In this document: positions 1-6,723 of the stretch, piece by piece
Numbering within the stretch: position 1 is the stretch's first letter
How the letters are laid out: the number at the start of each line of letters is the position of its first letter
Notes under the pieces: generated by a model
What the model was told of the DNA's origin: nothing
The model's database searches: none
The model's input: the letters and a program-made list of their open reading frames with translations, nothing else
Position numbers and translations under genes: made by a program
Assembly: GCA_019359495.1 (NCBI GenBank)
Contig: JAHHHF010000018.1
Span: forward strand, 1-37,002
Reading direction: 5' to 3'
Origin: Goleter apudmare HA4340-LM2
GTDB lineage: Bacteria; Cyanobacteriota; Cyanobacteriia; Cyanobacteriales; Nostocaceae
DNA length: 37,002 bases

Positions 1-104
1 TCATTGATGGAATTCAAACAAGAGGAGAAAAGGGCAACTACAGTACACAGCGTGTAAGATTTAACTCTAACTCTTCTGCTTAACTATTTGTTACATACTT
101 GTAA
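1..104. other. Left edge, no recognisable gene
   Basis: The first hundred bases hold no reading frame that I recognise. They precede the broken receptor and stop codons separate them from it. They may be the end of whatever replaced the 5' half of the receptor, but no inverted repeat or transposase motif is visible. Confidence 0.3.
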
Positions 105-1256
105 ATTTTCTCCACGACTTACTTATTTCCGACTAGCTTGGATGCAGACAATCAAACTCTGAATCGGATAGCCGGTGTTGGCTTTCAGTACAGCAACAAC
201 TATCTAGTTGACACCAATTTACTGAGTAAATTCAACACAGGCACAATTGAACATCAACTGCTGTTTGGTTTTAGTCTCAGTCGGCAATATCGAGTTACTA
301 ACTTTGAAAGCGGTATCCCCATTGCTCCAGTCAACATCTTTGACCCAGTCTATGACCAAGCTTTCTCCCCCAGTGGTGTTCCTACTTTTAGCGATGCCAC
401 AACTAGAGATGCTGTTGGGGTGTATATTCAAGACCAAGTGACCTTGCTTCCCAACCTGAAGTTGTTGCTGGGTGGGCGCTTTGATGTCTTTAGACAACTC
501 GTAGACAATCGCTTAACCAACACCGAGAACTCACAATCGGGCGACGCATTCAGCCCCCGCGTGGGTTTAGTCTATCAGCCGATCGAGCCGATTTCGCTCT
601 ATGCCAGTTATGCGCGTTCTTTCACACCAGTGAATGGTAGAGCTTTCTCAGGGGAATTTCTGATCCCTGAGCGAGGCACGCAGTATGAAGTGGGCATCAA
701 AACCGATTTAAGCAATCAATTATCGGCAAATCTGGCTTTGTATGATTTAACTCGCAGTAATGTAACCACTTCCGATCCTCTCAACCCTGGCTTCTCGGTG
801 CAATCGGGCAGACAACGGAGTCGGGGTGTGGAGTTTGACATTAGTGGCGAAATTTTGCCGGGGTGGAATATTATTGCGGGCTATGCCTACACCGATGCCA
901 GGATTGTCGAAGACAACGATACTCCCACAGGTAATCGCCGGTTTAATGTTCCAGAACATGGGATTAACTTATGGACAACCTATCGCATCCAAAGCGGAGA
1001 CTTGAGAGGACTGGGCTTTGGTTTGGGGCTGTATTATCTGGGTGAACGTCCGATCGATAATGCCAATACGGTCAACCTACCTGGCTTTCTCCGAACGGAT
1101 GCCGCTATTTTCTACGAACGCGATCAGGTTCGTGCTGCGCTGAATATCCGCAACCTGTTTAACGTGGAAAACTATGTTAGCAATTTTGGCTCTAGTGATT
1201 TTGTTGCTGCCGGAACACCTTTTACAATTCAGGGTTCATTCTCATGGCAATTCTAA
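105..1256 (+). pseudogene. TonB-dependent siderophore receptor, C-terminal barrel fragment
   Basis: This is the outer-membrane barrel half of a TonB-dependent ferric-siderophore receptor. The frame opens at 105 after a stop. A TTG at 138 could start translation, but the signal peptide, AMIN domain, TonB box, plug and early barrel of the full-length paralogues at 6724 and 26689 are all absent. Homology starts near LDADNQTLNR and runs to a normal C-terminus ending in SFSWQF, where the final aromatic residue is the BAM-recognition type. Typical barrel blocks such as FSPRVGLVYQP and RGTQYEVGIK are intact. With about 372 residues against about 880 for the family, it is almost certainly non-functional as a receptor. 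The downstream fecB begins 13 nt after the stop, so the operon order receptor-fecB is preserved. Confidence 0.85.
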
Positions 1257-1269
1257 GTACTAGATAATC

Positions 1270-2229
1270 ATGAAGCATTGTTTTCATCGCTACAATACCT
1301 ACTTGCTGATTATCGTTAGCCTCGCCCTGTTAGTTGTAGGATGTCATACAACTAACAAGGTTGCCAAAGTTGGAACTGTACAGCCGTCAGATAATTGTCG
1401 AATTATTCAGCACGAACTTGGTAAAACTTGCATTCCAGTAAATCTAGAGCGAGTTGTCGTCTTGGACTCCAATATTGCACTTGATCCCACAATTGCCCTC
1501 GGCATCAAGCCTGTTGGTGTTGCCTCGTTTTACGGTAGAGAGAAATCTTTTCGCGGTCCATCACTTGATGTTGTCGAAGAAGCGACAAATGTTGGATCAA
1601 CTGAACAGCCTTCAGTAGAAAAAGTCTTGATGCTCAAACCAGATTTAATTCTGGCATCAAAGAATCAACCCTACCAGTTGCTGTCTAAGATTGCACCAAC
1701 TATTCCAATGCCTTTCCCAAATTTTGACCAGCCGAGCGACGAGGCATTATTTAAGCAAGCCTTACGCTACGTTGCCAAAATCTTTAGTAAAGAGGCAAAA
1801 GCCGAGGAGCTGATCGATCAATATCAAAAACGAATTGAGGACTTACAGAAATGCTTAGGAAACCAGTTGCAGCAAATCGAAGCTTCAGTAATTTTTTACA
1901 ATACTGATCTTGTTTATACACCTGCAAGAAACTATGACGCAATCGCTGATGTTCTAATTGACTTGGGGCTACGCCCTAAGCTTATACCTGCTAGTACCTA
2001 CCTCAACATTGAAAACATCGATCAATTCGACACGGATATCTTATTTGTTATCAGTGATCAACAAAAGTCTCTTAGCTTCTACCAGCAACATCCACTCTTC
2101 AGTCGTCTCAAAGCAGTTAAAAACAACCGACTAGATCTTGTACCTCCCGAAAGATGGGATACTAGAGGCATTCTAGGAGCGAATCAAATATTAGATGACT
2201 TGTTCAAATATCTAGTCGATGAACCTTAA
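1270..2229 (+). CDS. FecB-type iron-siderophore ABC transporter substrate-binding lipoprotein
   Basis: This 319-residue periplasmic binding protein captures ferric siderophore in the periplasm and hands it to an ABC importer. The N-terminus is a lipoprotein signal: basic MKHCFHR, a hydrophobic stretch, then lipobox LVVGC with the lipidated Cys at residue 25. The mature protein begins with CRIIQHELGKTCIPV and RVVVLDSNIALDPTIALGIKPVG, the standard opening of the FecB/FhuD class III fold, followed by KPDLILASK and a C-terminal lobe ending in LDDLFKYLVDEP. The ATG lies 13 nt after the receptor fragment. A DUF1636 stub starts 4 nt after its stop, so the order matches cassettes B and C. No permease or ATPase gene lies in the window, so the partner importer must be elsewhere. 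Confidence 0.9.
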   Translation: MKHCFHRYNTYLLIIVSLALLVVGCHTTNKVAKVGTVQPSDNCRIIQHELGKTCIPVNLERVVVLDSNIALDPTIALGIKPVGVASFYGREKSFRGPSLDVVEEATNVGSTEQPSVEKVLMLKPDLILASKNQPYQLLSKIAPTIPMPFPNFDQPSDEALFKQALRYVAKIFSKEAKAEELIDQYQKRIEDLQKCLGNQLQQIEASVIFYNTDLVYTPARNYDAIADVLIDLGLRPKLIPASTYLNIENIDQFDTDILFVISDQQKSLSFYQQHPLFSRLKAVKNNRLDLVPPERWDTRGILGANQILDDLFKYLVDEP

Positions 2230-2233
2230 CCCC

Positions 2234-2359
2234 ATGCCCAAACATACCCTCTTCGTCTGTCAATCCTGCCACTCCTCTGAAGACCGCCCTAAAGATCAAC
2301 CTGCTGATGGTGCGCGTTTGCTCGAACAGTGCGATCGCACCATTCAACAGTTAGTGTAA
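2234..2359 (+). pseudogene. DUF1636 ferredoxin-like protein, 5' remnant
   Basis: This 41-codon frame starts 4 nt after fecB with MPKHTLFVCQSCHSS, the exact opening of the DUF1636 proteins at 11193 and 3064. After DQPADGARLLEQ the match stops at a HIP1-containing sequence and a TAA follows. The first Cys pair (CQSC) remains, but the C-terminal C-x3-C-x3-C cluster is lost, so it cannot hold the expected cluster. The downstream sequence is an inverted copy of an Rpn-gene upstream region, which probably caused the truncation. Confidence 0.8.
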
Positions 2360-2430
2360 GAGACAAGCGATCGCTATAATTAGTAATGTTCCCACTACCT
2401 TAACGCCCAGCAATGACACGCGATCGCTCG
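2342..2430. repeat. Inverted copy of Rpn-gene upstream region
   Basis: Read on the minus strand this segment matches the sequence just upstream of, and including, the start of the nuclease gene at 18180-19097 (about 19085-19170). On the plus strand it even retains the first codons, ATG at 2413 giving MTRDRSSI. A third, poorer copy lies at about 4975-5062. It looks like the leftover 5' end of a deleted Rpn-like gene. Confidence 0.65.
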
Positions 2431-2494
2431 TCTATATAGTTTTGTTGGGTTATAACTTGTGCGTCGTAACCCAACCGACAAGATATGCGATCGC
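2420..2494 (-). repeat. Short MITE-like palindromic repeat (family A), short form
   Basis: This copy is bounded by HIP1 octamers at 2420 and 2487. It contains the inverted ends GTTGGGTTA and TAACCCAAC characteristic of the repeat seen again at 2841, 11687, 12798, 15897, 16998 and 18052. The internal part is shortened, as in the copy at 12798. No coding capacity. Confidence 0.7.
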
Positions 2495-2495
2495 A

Positions 2496-2543
2496 CTGTT
2501 TAAGCTATTGACAAATCCGCTAGCTAATGCAGACGAAAATATA
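2496..2543 (+). pseudogene. DUF2887 Rpn-like nuclease, tiny N-terminal remnant
   Basis: About 14 codons on the plus strand read LFKLLTNPLANADEN. This matches LFELLTNPPANADEY near the N-terminus of the DUF2887 proteins (compare minus-strand gene 17120-17977). Nothing else of that gene remains here. It shows that such a gene, in the opposite orientation to the surviving copies, once sat between the two DUF1636 genes. Confidence 0.6.
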
Positions 2544-2574
2544 TTAAAATAAGCAATGGTTAGGTGTGAGTGCG

Positions 2575-2844
2575 ATGAGAAAAACTCCAGTTGATCTGTA
2601 TCGTATGGGGAATGCCCTTTCTCCCAGACTGGACAATATTCGAGACAAGGATATTCAGATATACGAGGATGGGGGCAGAACGTGGGTTGCAGCAAATTCG
2701 GGTGGGATTTCAACTTTCTCTGTACGGAAAAATGGTAAGAATTGGTGGAAACTTGATCAAGGAATCGAGATTCCTAATGAGCTTAGAGTTGTGAATGATC
2801 ATGGTAATCATTGGCTTTGGGAACCTAGTAGCAATATCCCGTAG
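2575..2844 (+). CDS. Small protein resembling Tse2-family ADP-ribosyltransferase toxins
   Basis: This is an 89-residue protein starting MRKTPVDLYRMGNALSPRL and containing GGISTF and WWKLDQGIEIP, with a conserved-looking end GNHWLWEPS. This layout (xLYRxGN, SPRL, GGxSTF, then an IPxEL segment) resembles what I remember of small Tse2-type ADP-ribosyltransferase toxins; the assignment rests on motif memory, not a search. The ATG at 2575 is preferred over an upstream GTG at 2566 because AGGTG lies 8 nt before it. No antitoxin or immunity gene is adjacent: the neighbours are two repeats and DUF1636 genes. If toxic, it must be neutralised in trans or be silent. Confidence 0.5.
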   Translation: MRKTPVDLYRMGNALSPRLDNIRDKDIQIYEDGGRTWVAANSGGISTFSVRKNGKNWWKLDQGIEIPNELRVVNDHGNHWLWEPSSNIP

Positions 2845-2912
2845 GTTGGGTGGAGACGCACAAGTCAATTTAATACTACATGAATAATTCATAATGCGTC
2901 ATAACCCAACAG
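2841..2912 (+). repeat. MITE-like palindromic repeat (family A)
   Basis: Plus-oriented copy beginning GTAGGTTGGGTGGAGACGCA and ending TGCGTCATAACCCAACAG. The two ends are imperfect inverted repeats. The stretch from here to 3063 contains no gene that I recognise. Confidence 0.65.
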
Positions 2913-3063
2913 AAACTACCTTTAATTTAGCTTGCAATACCAAAAAACCCAGAGCGTGAGCGTGTTCCGAAGGAAAGCTTACGATTACTGTCAAGTATCG
3001 CTCCTAAAACCAGCTTTAAGACCCTGTTCTTGCTCCCTCAACTAAAGTGCGATCTGAATTTTT

Positions 3064-3534
3064 ATGAAAAAACTATTGACATTTATAAAGTCATTGATTT
3101 CCCCTAAAAACACCATTTCAATACATCCTAACTCCACAACAAAACCCACCCTCTTCATCTGTAAATCCTGCCACTGCTCTGAAGAAAAACCAGAAAATCA
3201 ACCCGCAGACGGCACTATTTTACTTGACAAAATCAACAGTTTACACAGCAAAGATTTGACATCTGACAACTTAGAAATCAAACCCGTTGAATGCTTGTGG
3301 GCATGTAGTCAAGGGTGTGTTGTATCCGTATCAAGCCCAGAAAAACCCACCTATCTTTTTGTGAATCTGACAACAGACGAAAGTCCGGAAGCATTACTAG
3401 AATTTACACAAATGTATATTAAAAGCCGTAAAGGTAACATAGCCTGGAAAAAGTTTCCTAAAGTTTTACAATCATCAATTTTTGCCTCAATTCCTCCTGT
3501 AGTTACTAGCAAGAAATTCAGGGATAGCGAGTAG
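3064..3534 (+). CDS. DUF1636 (2Fe-2S) ferredoxin-like protein, solo copy
   Basis: This is a 156-residue protein. Residues from about 29 onward match the DUF1636 protein at 11193: TLFICKSCHCSEEKP, DGTILLDKIN, then ECLWACSQGCVVSV and KPTYLFVNL. The cysteines CKSC and C-x3-C-x3-C fit a thioredoxin-like 2Fe-2S or metal-binding site. Unlike the cassette copies it has an extra N-terminal segment of about 28 residues (MKKLLTFIKSLISPKN...), weakly hydrophobic and basic, and no fecB in front. No good Shine-Dalgarno precedes the ATG, so a later start cannot be excluded. A cytosolic redox or iron-handling role in siderophore uptake is inferred from context; the family function is unknown. Confidence 0.75.
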   Translation: MKKLLTFIKSLISPKNTISIHPNSTTKPTLFICKSCHCSEEKPENQPADGTILLDKINSLHSKDLTSDNLEIKPVECLWACSQGCVVSVSSPEKPTYLFVNLTTDESPEALLEFTQMYIKSRKGNIAWKKFPKVLQSSIFASIPPVVTSKKFRDSE

Positions 3535-3588
3535 GGGAAAGGTTGCAGGTGAAAGCGAGATGATTTCCTTGGAGTATTACGAGCATTT

Positions 3589-3634
3589 TTAAACCTTAAG
3601 TGCAGCCAACCAAGCATCCAAATCAGATATCTTA
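3589..3634 (-). pseudogene. DUF4351 tail remnant
   Basis: On the minus strand this encodes the last residues of a DUF4351 domain, ISDLDAWLAALKV and stop, matching the ends of the Rpn-like genes in this window. The rest of the gene is missing. It follows a short repeat (AGGTTGCAGGTGAAAGCG) found again at about 22150, 30650 and 31378. Confidence 0.6.
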
Positions 3635-3698
3635 AAAAAAATTGAATCAGAAATGCCAAATATAATCTGGGAATTTTTATCATCATACATATAGTCTA

Positions 3699-3822
3699 GA
3701 TTATAACTTAATTGAACCAGTTTGGCATAGCTTTCCGCACAGCGAAGTGCCTACTGCTAAAGAATATATAGCTCATAGACTATTTAAATCAGTAGAACAA
3801 TTGGAAGAATTAAATATCAAGC
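3699..3822 (+). pseudogene. IS630-type transposase, C-terminal remnant
   Basis: The plus strand reads DYNLIEPVWHSF, a small interruption, then AKEYIAHRLFKSVEQLEEL. This is the ending of cyanobacterial IS630/Tc1-mariner transposases, where the catalytic Asp/Glu block includes YNLIExxW. About 24 extra bases split the motif and the upstream part of the transposase is gone. It is a dead fragment, overlapping the end of the next minus-strand gene by a few bases. Confidence 0.6.
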
Positions 3823-4221
3823 GTTTCCTTGAGGTTCTACCATTTCAAGGGTCAATACCCCATTGGGGTTATCGGCAACTAGTCGCATAATCCCCAACCA
3901 AAAGGAACCCATAATAGTTTCGGGAAGATTATCACCAACATGCACGGGAACCATTACCTCCATATCATCAATAATCACTTTGCCCGAATAAATATCAAAT
4001 CGTGCCGAACCTTGTGCTGTAGTCATTTCTACCTGTAAAGCCATTAAATACCATCCCAAAGCGTCTAAGTCTTGGGCATCAATAGCTAACCAACCATCCG
4101 TAAATCCAGTATCAAATAAAGCTTCAAGCAAAAATTCTTCATCATTAGCAGCAACAAGCTGAATTTCAAAAAACAATTCCTTGTTGTCACCAAATCGCCC
4201 ATCTATCATATTTTTCCACAA
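3817..4221 (-). CDS. Clan AA aspartic protease-like protein
   Basis: This 134-residue protein has LLEALFDTGFTDGWLAI near residues 32-48. The DTGF motif with hydrophobic flanks is the hallmark of small retropepsin-like (clan AA) aspartic proteases, which work as dimers with one Asp per subunit. A second hydrophobic block near MGSFWLGIMRL could be the usual hydrophobic-hydrophobic-Gly element. It overlaps the upstream gene 4206-4520 by 16 nt on the same strand, so the two are co-translated. Together they form a small two-gene unit whose role is unknown. Proteolytic activity is inferred from the motif only. Confidence 0.6.
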   Translation of the reverse strand: MWKNMIDGRFGDNKELFFEIQLVAANDEEFLLEALFDTGFTDGWLAIDAQDLDALGWYLMALQVEMTTAQGSARFDIYSGKVIIDDMEVMVPVHVGDNLPETIMGSFWLGIMRLVADNPNGVLTLEMVEPQGNA

Positions 4222-4520
4222 GAACCCGTATCATTGAGCCGGAACATAGTTAACTTTGGCTCATGACTGTAGCCGTATGTTTCTGCAACTTTTTTTGTGA
4301 TTCCATCAAAAGTGGGGTCAATAATGTACTCCTGGGTATCCGGGTCTATGGCAATATACCAGTTATAGTGAGCCTCAATCAAGCTGGGACGCAGGCGATC
4401 AAAAACAACGCGACACCGCGCTGCTAGGTCATTGCGTTGTTGTTGACGACTAGCTAATTCTTCGGGTGATATTGGCTTGCGGGGCAAGGTGCTGCGTCGC
4501 GCTTGGGACAGTTGTGTCAT
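4206..4520 (-). CDS. Conserved hypothetical protein, partner of aspartic protease-like gene
   Basis: This 104-residue soluble protein starts MTQLSQARRSTLPRKPISPEE. A basic, helix-rich N-terminal half is followed by HYNWYIAIDPDTQEYIIDPTF. I do not recognise a named domain. It overlaps the protease-like gene at its 3' end by 16 nt. Upstream, its first 71 nt lie inside the frame of the truncated VapC, suggesting that a deletion fused the two loci. Its length and start look intact. Confidence 0.6.
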   Translation of the reverse strand: MTQLSQARRSTLPRKPISPEELASRQQQRNDLAARCRVVFDRLRPSLIEAHYNWYIAIDPDTQEYIIDPTFDGITKKVAETYGYSHEPKLTMFRLNDTGSCGKI

Positions 4521-4665
4521 GGTAATATTTATGATGTAACTCTAATAGAACAATTGCTGATACGTAAATTTCATTATCATTAATTAGACTTTTAGCAAGT
4601 TCGCTTAATTTATCTGTCAAACCAGAATAGAGCCATACGACGACATGAGTGTCAAGGTAAATCAA
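4450..4665 (-). pseudogene. PIN-domain toxin (VapC-like), C-terminally truncated
   Basis: This 71-residue frame begins MIYLDTHVVVWLYSG, with the first catalytic Asp of the PIN ribonuclease fold, and continues to SAIVLLELHHKYY with the conserved Glu. After this the sequence runs into the 5' end of gene 4206-4520 in another frame. A full VapC has about 130 residues with two more acidic residues near the C-terminus, so this copy should lack RNase activity. It overlaps the antitoxin gene by 14 nt, the usual arrangement. Confidence 0.75.
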
Positions 4666-4888
4666 TATTCATCTCCTGCTCCCAACTTATATTAACTAAA
4701 TCATCGGGATTTCCTTGAATAACACCTGTCTTAAAAATTAAATTTTTCAGCTTATCTTTTTTTTCTAGAGAAACTATTTTTAATAGCTTACCATTTTTAT
4801 TAATTTCAATTGGGATACCTGTTTCTAGTACCTCATCTAATAAACGCTCAATATTATTACTCAATTCCGTTAGTGTCACTTTTCTCAT
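4652..4888 (-). CDS. Phd/YefM-type antitoxin
   Basis: This 78-residue protein, MRKVTLTELSNNIERLLDE..., has the N-terminal Phd/YefM fold and a flexible toxin-binding C-terminus. It precedes and overlaps the truncated VapC. As Phd/YefM proteins normally bind their own promoter, autoregulation is expected from family knowledge. Because its toxin is broken, it is now probably an orphan antitoxin. Confidence 0.75.
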   Translation of the reverse strand: MRKVTLTELSNNIERLLDEVLETGIPIEINKNGKLLKIVSLEKKDKLKNLIFKTGVIQGNPDDLVNISWEQEMNIDLP

Positions 4889-5150
4889 CGGGTTCCTTTA
4901 TCTGTTAGCGTTAAGCTTTTGGCTACTCGAAATCAATAGTAAACCACTTATATCATATCAATGATTGGCGATCGCTCCGCTATACTGCGTAATGTCATTG
5001 CATTGAGGCAGTGGGGAACACTCTAATTATAGCGATCGCTTGTCTCTTCCACTAACTGCTGCATAGGTGCGATCGCGCACTGAAAAAGCTTTAATCCGGC
5101 TATTAGTATTTCTCTGACGATTAATTTTAATAACTAAATGGGAGCTTTAG
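4889..5150. other. Intergenic region with decayed repeats
   Basis: No gene is recognised. It holds HIP1 octamers, a short piece of the GCTATACTGCGTAA repeat at about 4975, and a third, decayed copy of the Rpn-gene upstream region (about 4975-5062). Confidence 0.5.
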
Positions 5151-5265
5151 ATGGCTGTGCGATGTCATCGATAGGAAATAGTGATGGTTTGATTGGTGTT
5201 TGATATTTTAACGATGTTTTGGTATCACGCCAAGTCAATGTTTAGCAGGTGACAAGACAAATTTT
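5151..5265 (+). pseudogene. Joined tails of an Rpn-like gene and an AraC regulator
   Basis: The segment is a clear duplicate of about 25310-25425. Its first part equals the end of the Rpn-like pseudogene at 24340. Its second part reads, with one indel, RCFGITPSQCLAGDKTNF, the C-terminus of an AraC regulator as in the gene ending at 23782. Both genes are otherwise gone. An AraC tail here, upstream of cassette B, marks an earlier regulator copy. Confidence 0.6.
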
Positions 5266-5269
5266 GACT

Positions 5270-5465
5270 TAAATTGCTTTCAACCAAGCATCCAAATCAG
5301 CCATACTGGTAAAATCAAGCAAAGCTACTCTACGAGAAGCCGTTCCGCGTCTACGCCAAGATTTTTCAATTGTTTTAGGGAAAGAGATTCAACGCGCGAT
5401 ACCTAACGGTAAGCTGAACGCTAACGCACCTGTTGCGGTAACTCCCCTGAGTTAACGCAGAGATC
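5270..5465 (-). pseudogene. DUF4351 tail remnant with two repeat insertions
   Basis: The minus strand encodes DUF4351 pieces (ESLSL, ENLG, ALLDFTSMADLDAWL). It is interrupted between ENLG and ALLDF by a short repeat (GGCGTAGACGCGG...) and again before ESLSL by GCGATACCTAACGGTAAGC. The same two insertions at the same sites occur in the remnant at 20991-21145, so the two are copies of each other. Confidence 0.65.
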
Positions 5466-5606
5466 ACTGAAGCGCGATCGCTCATTAGGAGTTCTTGGTT
5501 GATTGAACGTTGGCGTTAATTCATGTATACTTATTGCAATATATTCTTATTTACTTGTCAAGCTGACAAAGCTGTGGCGTGACTTTCACAAATCAAAAAA
5601 TTCAAG

Positions 5607-6632
5607 ATGTATATATTTACAGAAGTTGAATACGAACAACTCTTTGAAGAAGCGATAACAACCAATGGAAAATTGTTAATAAATCATGATGGCTTTGATG
5701 AAGTTGCCGATTGGAAAACAGATTTTCTCACCGAATTAAGCCATTACGTAAAATTGCGTCCGGGTTTAGAATTATCAATATGTGAAGGTATGCAACATTG
5801 TGAGATGAAATCCTGGAGTATTCATGGTGAACCATACCCTTTGATTTCTAAATTTTATGTTGTTGGCAATTTGCGGACAATCACCCCAAAAGTTCAAGAC
5901 ATTCCCAACGATTACGTCGAGCAGGTTGGTCGAAATTATTTATTCTATCTACCCAACGTTGATGAAATTCACCATTCCCTTGCTGGAGATAATTATTTAC
6001 ACGTAATAATTACGATCGATCTCGATGTTTTCAAAGCCTTTGCGAAGGATTTTGAAGTGTTACCCACCCCATTAAAAGCATTAATTAATCAAAAATCCCC
6101 ACCTAGATTTCATCATCCGGTGGGAGAAATTACCCCAGCTATGTTTGTTGTGTTGCAGCAGATTCTCAAACCACCATTTCAGGGGATGATGAAGCGGATG
6201 TACCTCGAAAGTCGGGTTTTGGAATTATTAGCACTGCAATTAAACCAGTTTTTGGATCAAGAACAAGCAGTTCGATATATTCCCAATTTGCGACCGAGCG
6301 ATGTGGAAAAAACCTATCATGCCAGAGATATTATCATTCGTCGTGCCGAAAATCCACCTTCCTTATTAGAATTAGCGCAACTGGTTGGATTCGGCGATCG
6401 CAAACTGCGATACTGTTTCCGAGAAGTGTTTGGGACGACAGTATTTGGTTATCTACACGATTACCGGATGGAGCAAGCAAAGATGATGTTAGCAAGCAAT
6501 AGTAAAATCCAAGTTACAGAAGTAGCAAACATGGTTGGATACTCACATTTAGGTTATTTTGCCAAGGCTTTTAAACAAAAATTTGGAATTTCCCCCAAAG
6601 ATTTACAGTTTGGTAACAAGCCGCTCGAATGA
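5607..6632 (+). CDS. AraC-family transcriptional regulator (PchR-like), cassette B
   Basis: This 341-residue regulator has an N-terminal sensing domain (about 1-225) and a C-terminal AraC DNA-binding domain (about 235-335) with two helix-turn-helix units: PSLLELAQLVGFGDRKLRYCF and VTEVANMVGYSHLGYFAKAF followed by KFGISPKD. PchR-type relatives activate siderophore receptor genes when bound to the ferric siderophore. It sits 91 nt upstream of the receptor on the same strand, the classic position. The upstream region contains TTATTGCAATAT at about 5540, shared with the palindrome ahead of receptor E, and no clear Shine-Dalgarno. It is probably the intact local activator of cassette B. Confidence 0.88.
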   Translation: MYIFTEVEYEQLFEEAITTNGKLLINHDGFDEVADWKTDFLTELSHYVKLRPGLELSICEGMQHCEMKSWSIHGEPYPLISKFYVVGNLRTITPKVQDIPNDYVEQVGRNYLFYLPNVDEIHHSLAGDNYLHVIITIDLDVFKAFAKDFEVLPTPLKALINQKSPPRFHHPVGEITPAMFVVLQQILKPPFQGMMKRMYLESRVLELLALQLNQFLDQEQAVRYIPNLRPSDVEKTYHARDIIIRRAENPPSLLELAQLVGFGDRKLRYCFREVFGTTVFGYLHDYRMEQAKMMLASNSKIQVTEVANMVGYSHLGYFAKAFKQKFGISPKDLQFGNKPLE

Positions 6633-6723
6633 CTAAAAAATGCAGCTCTACAGATAGACAAAATCTCAGCCAATCTCGTAATCTGGCTGTACTGAAGTAA
6701 TTGGGAATATTTGTCTATAAAGT

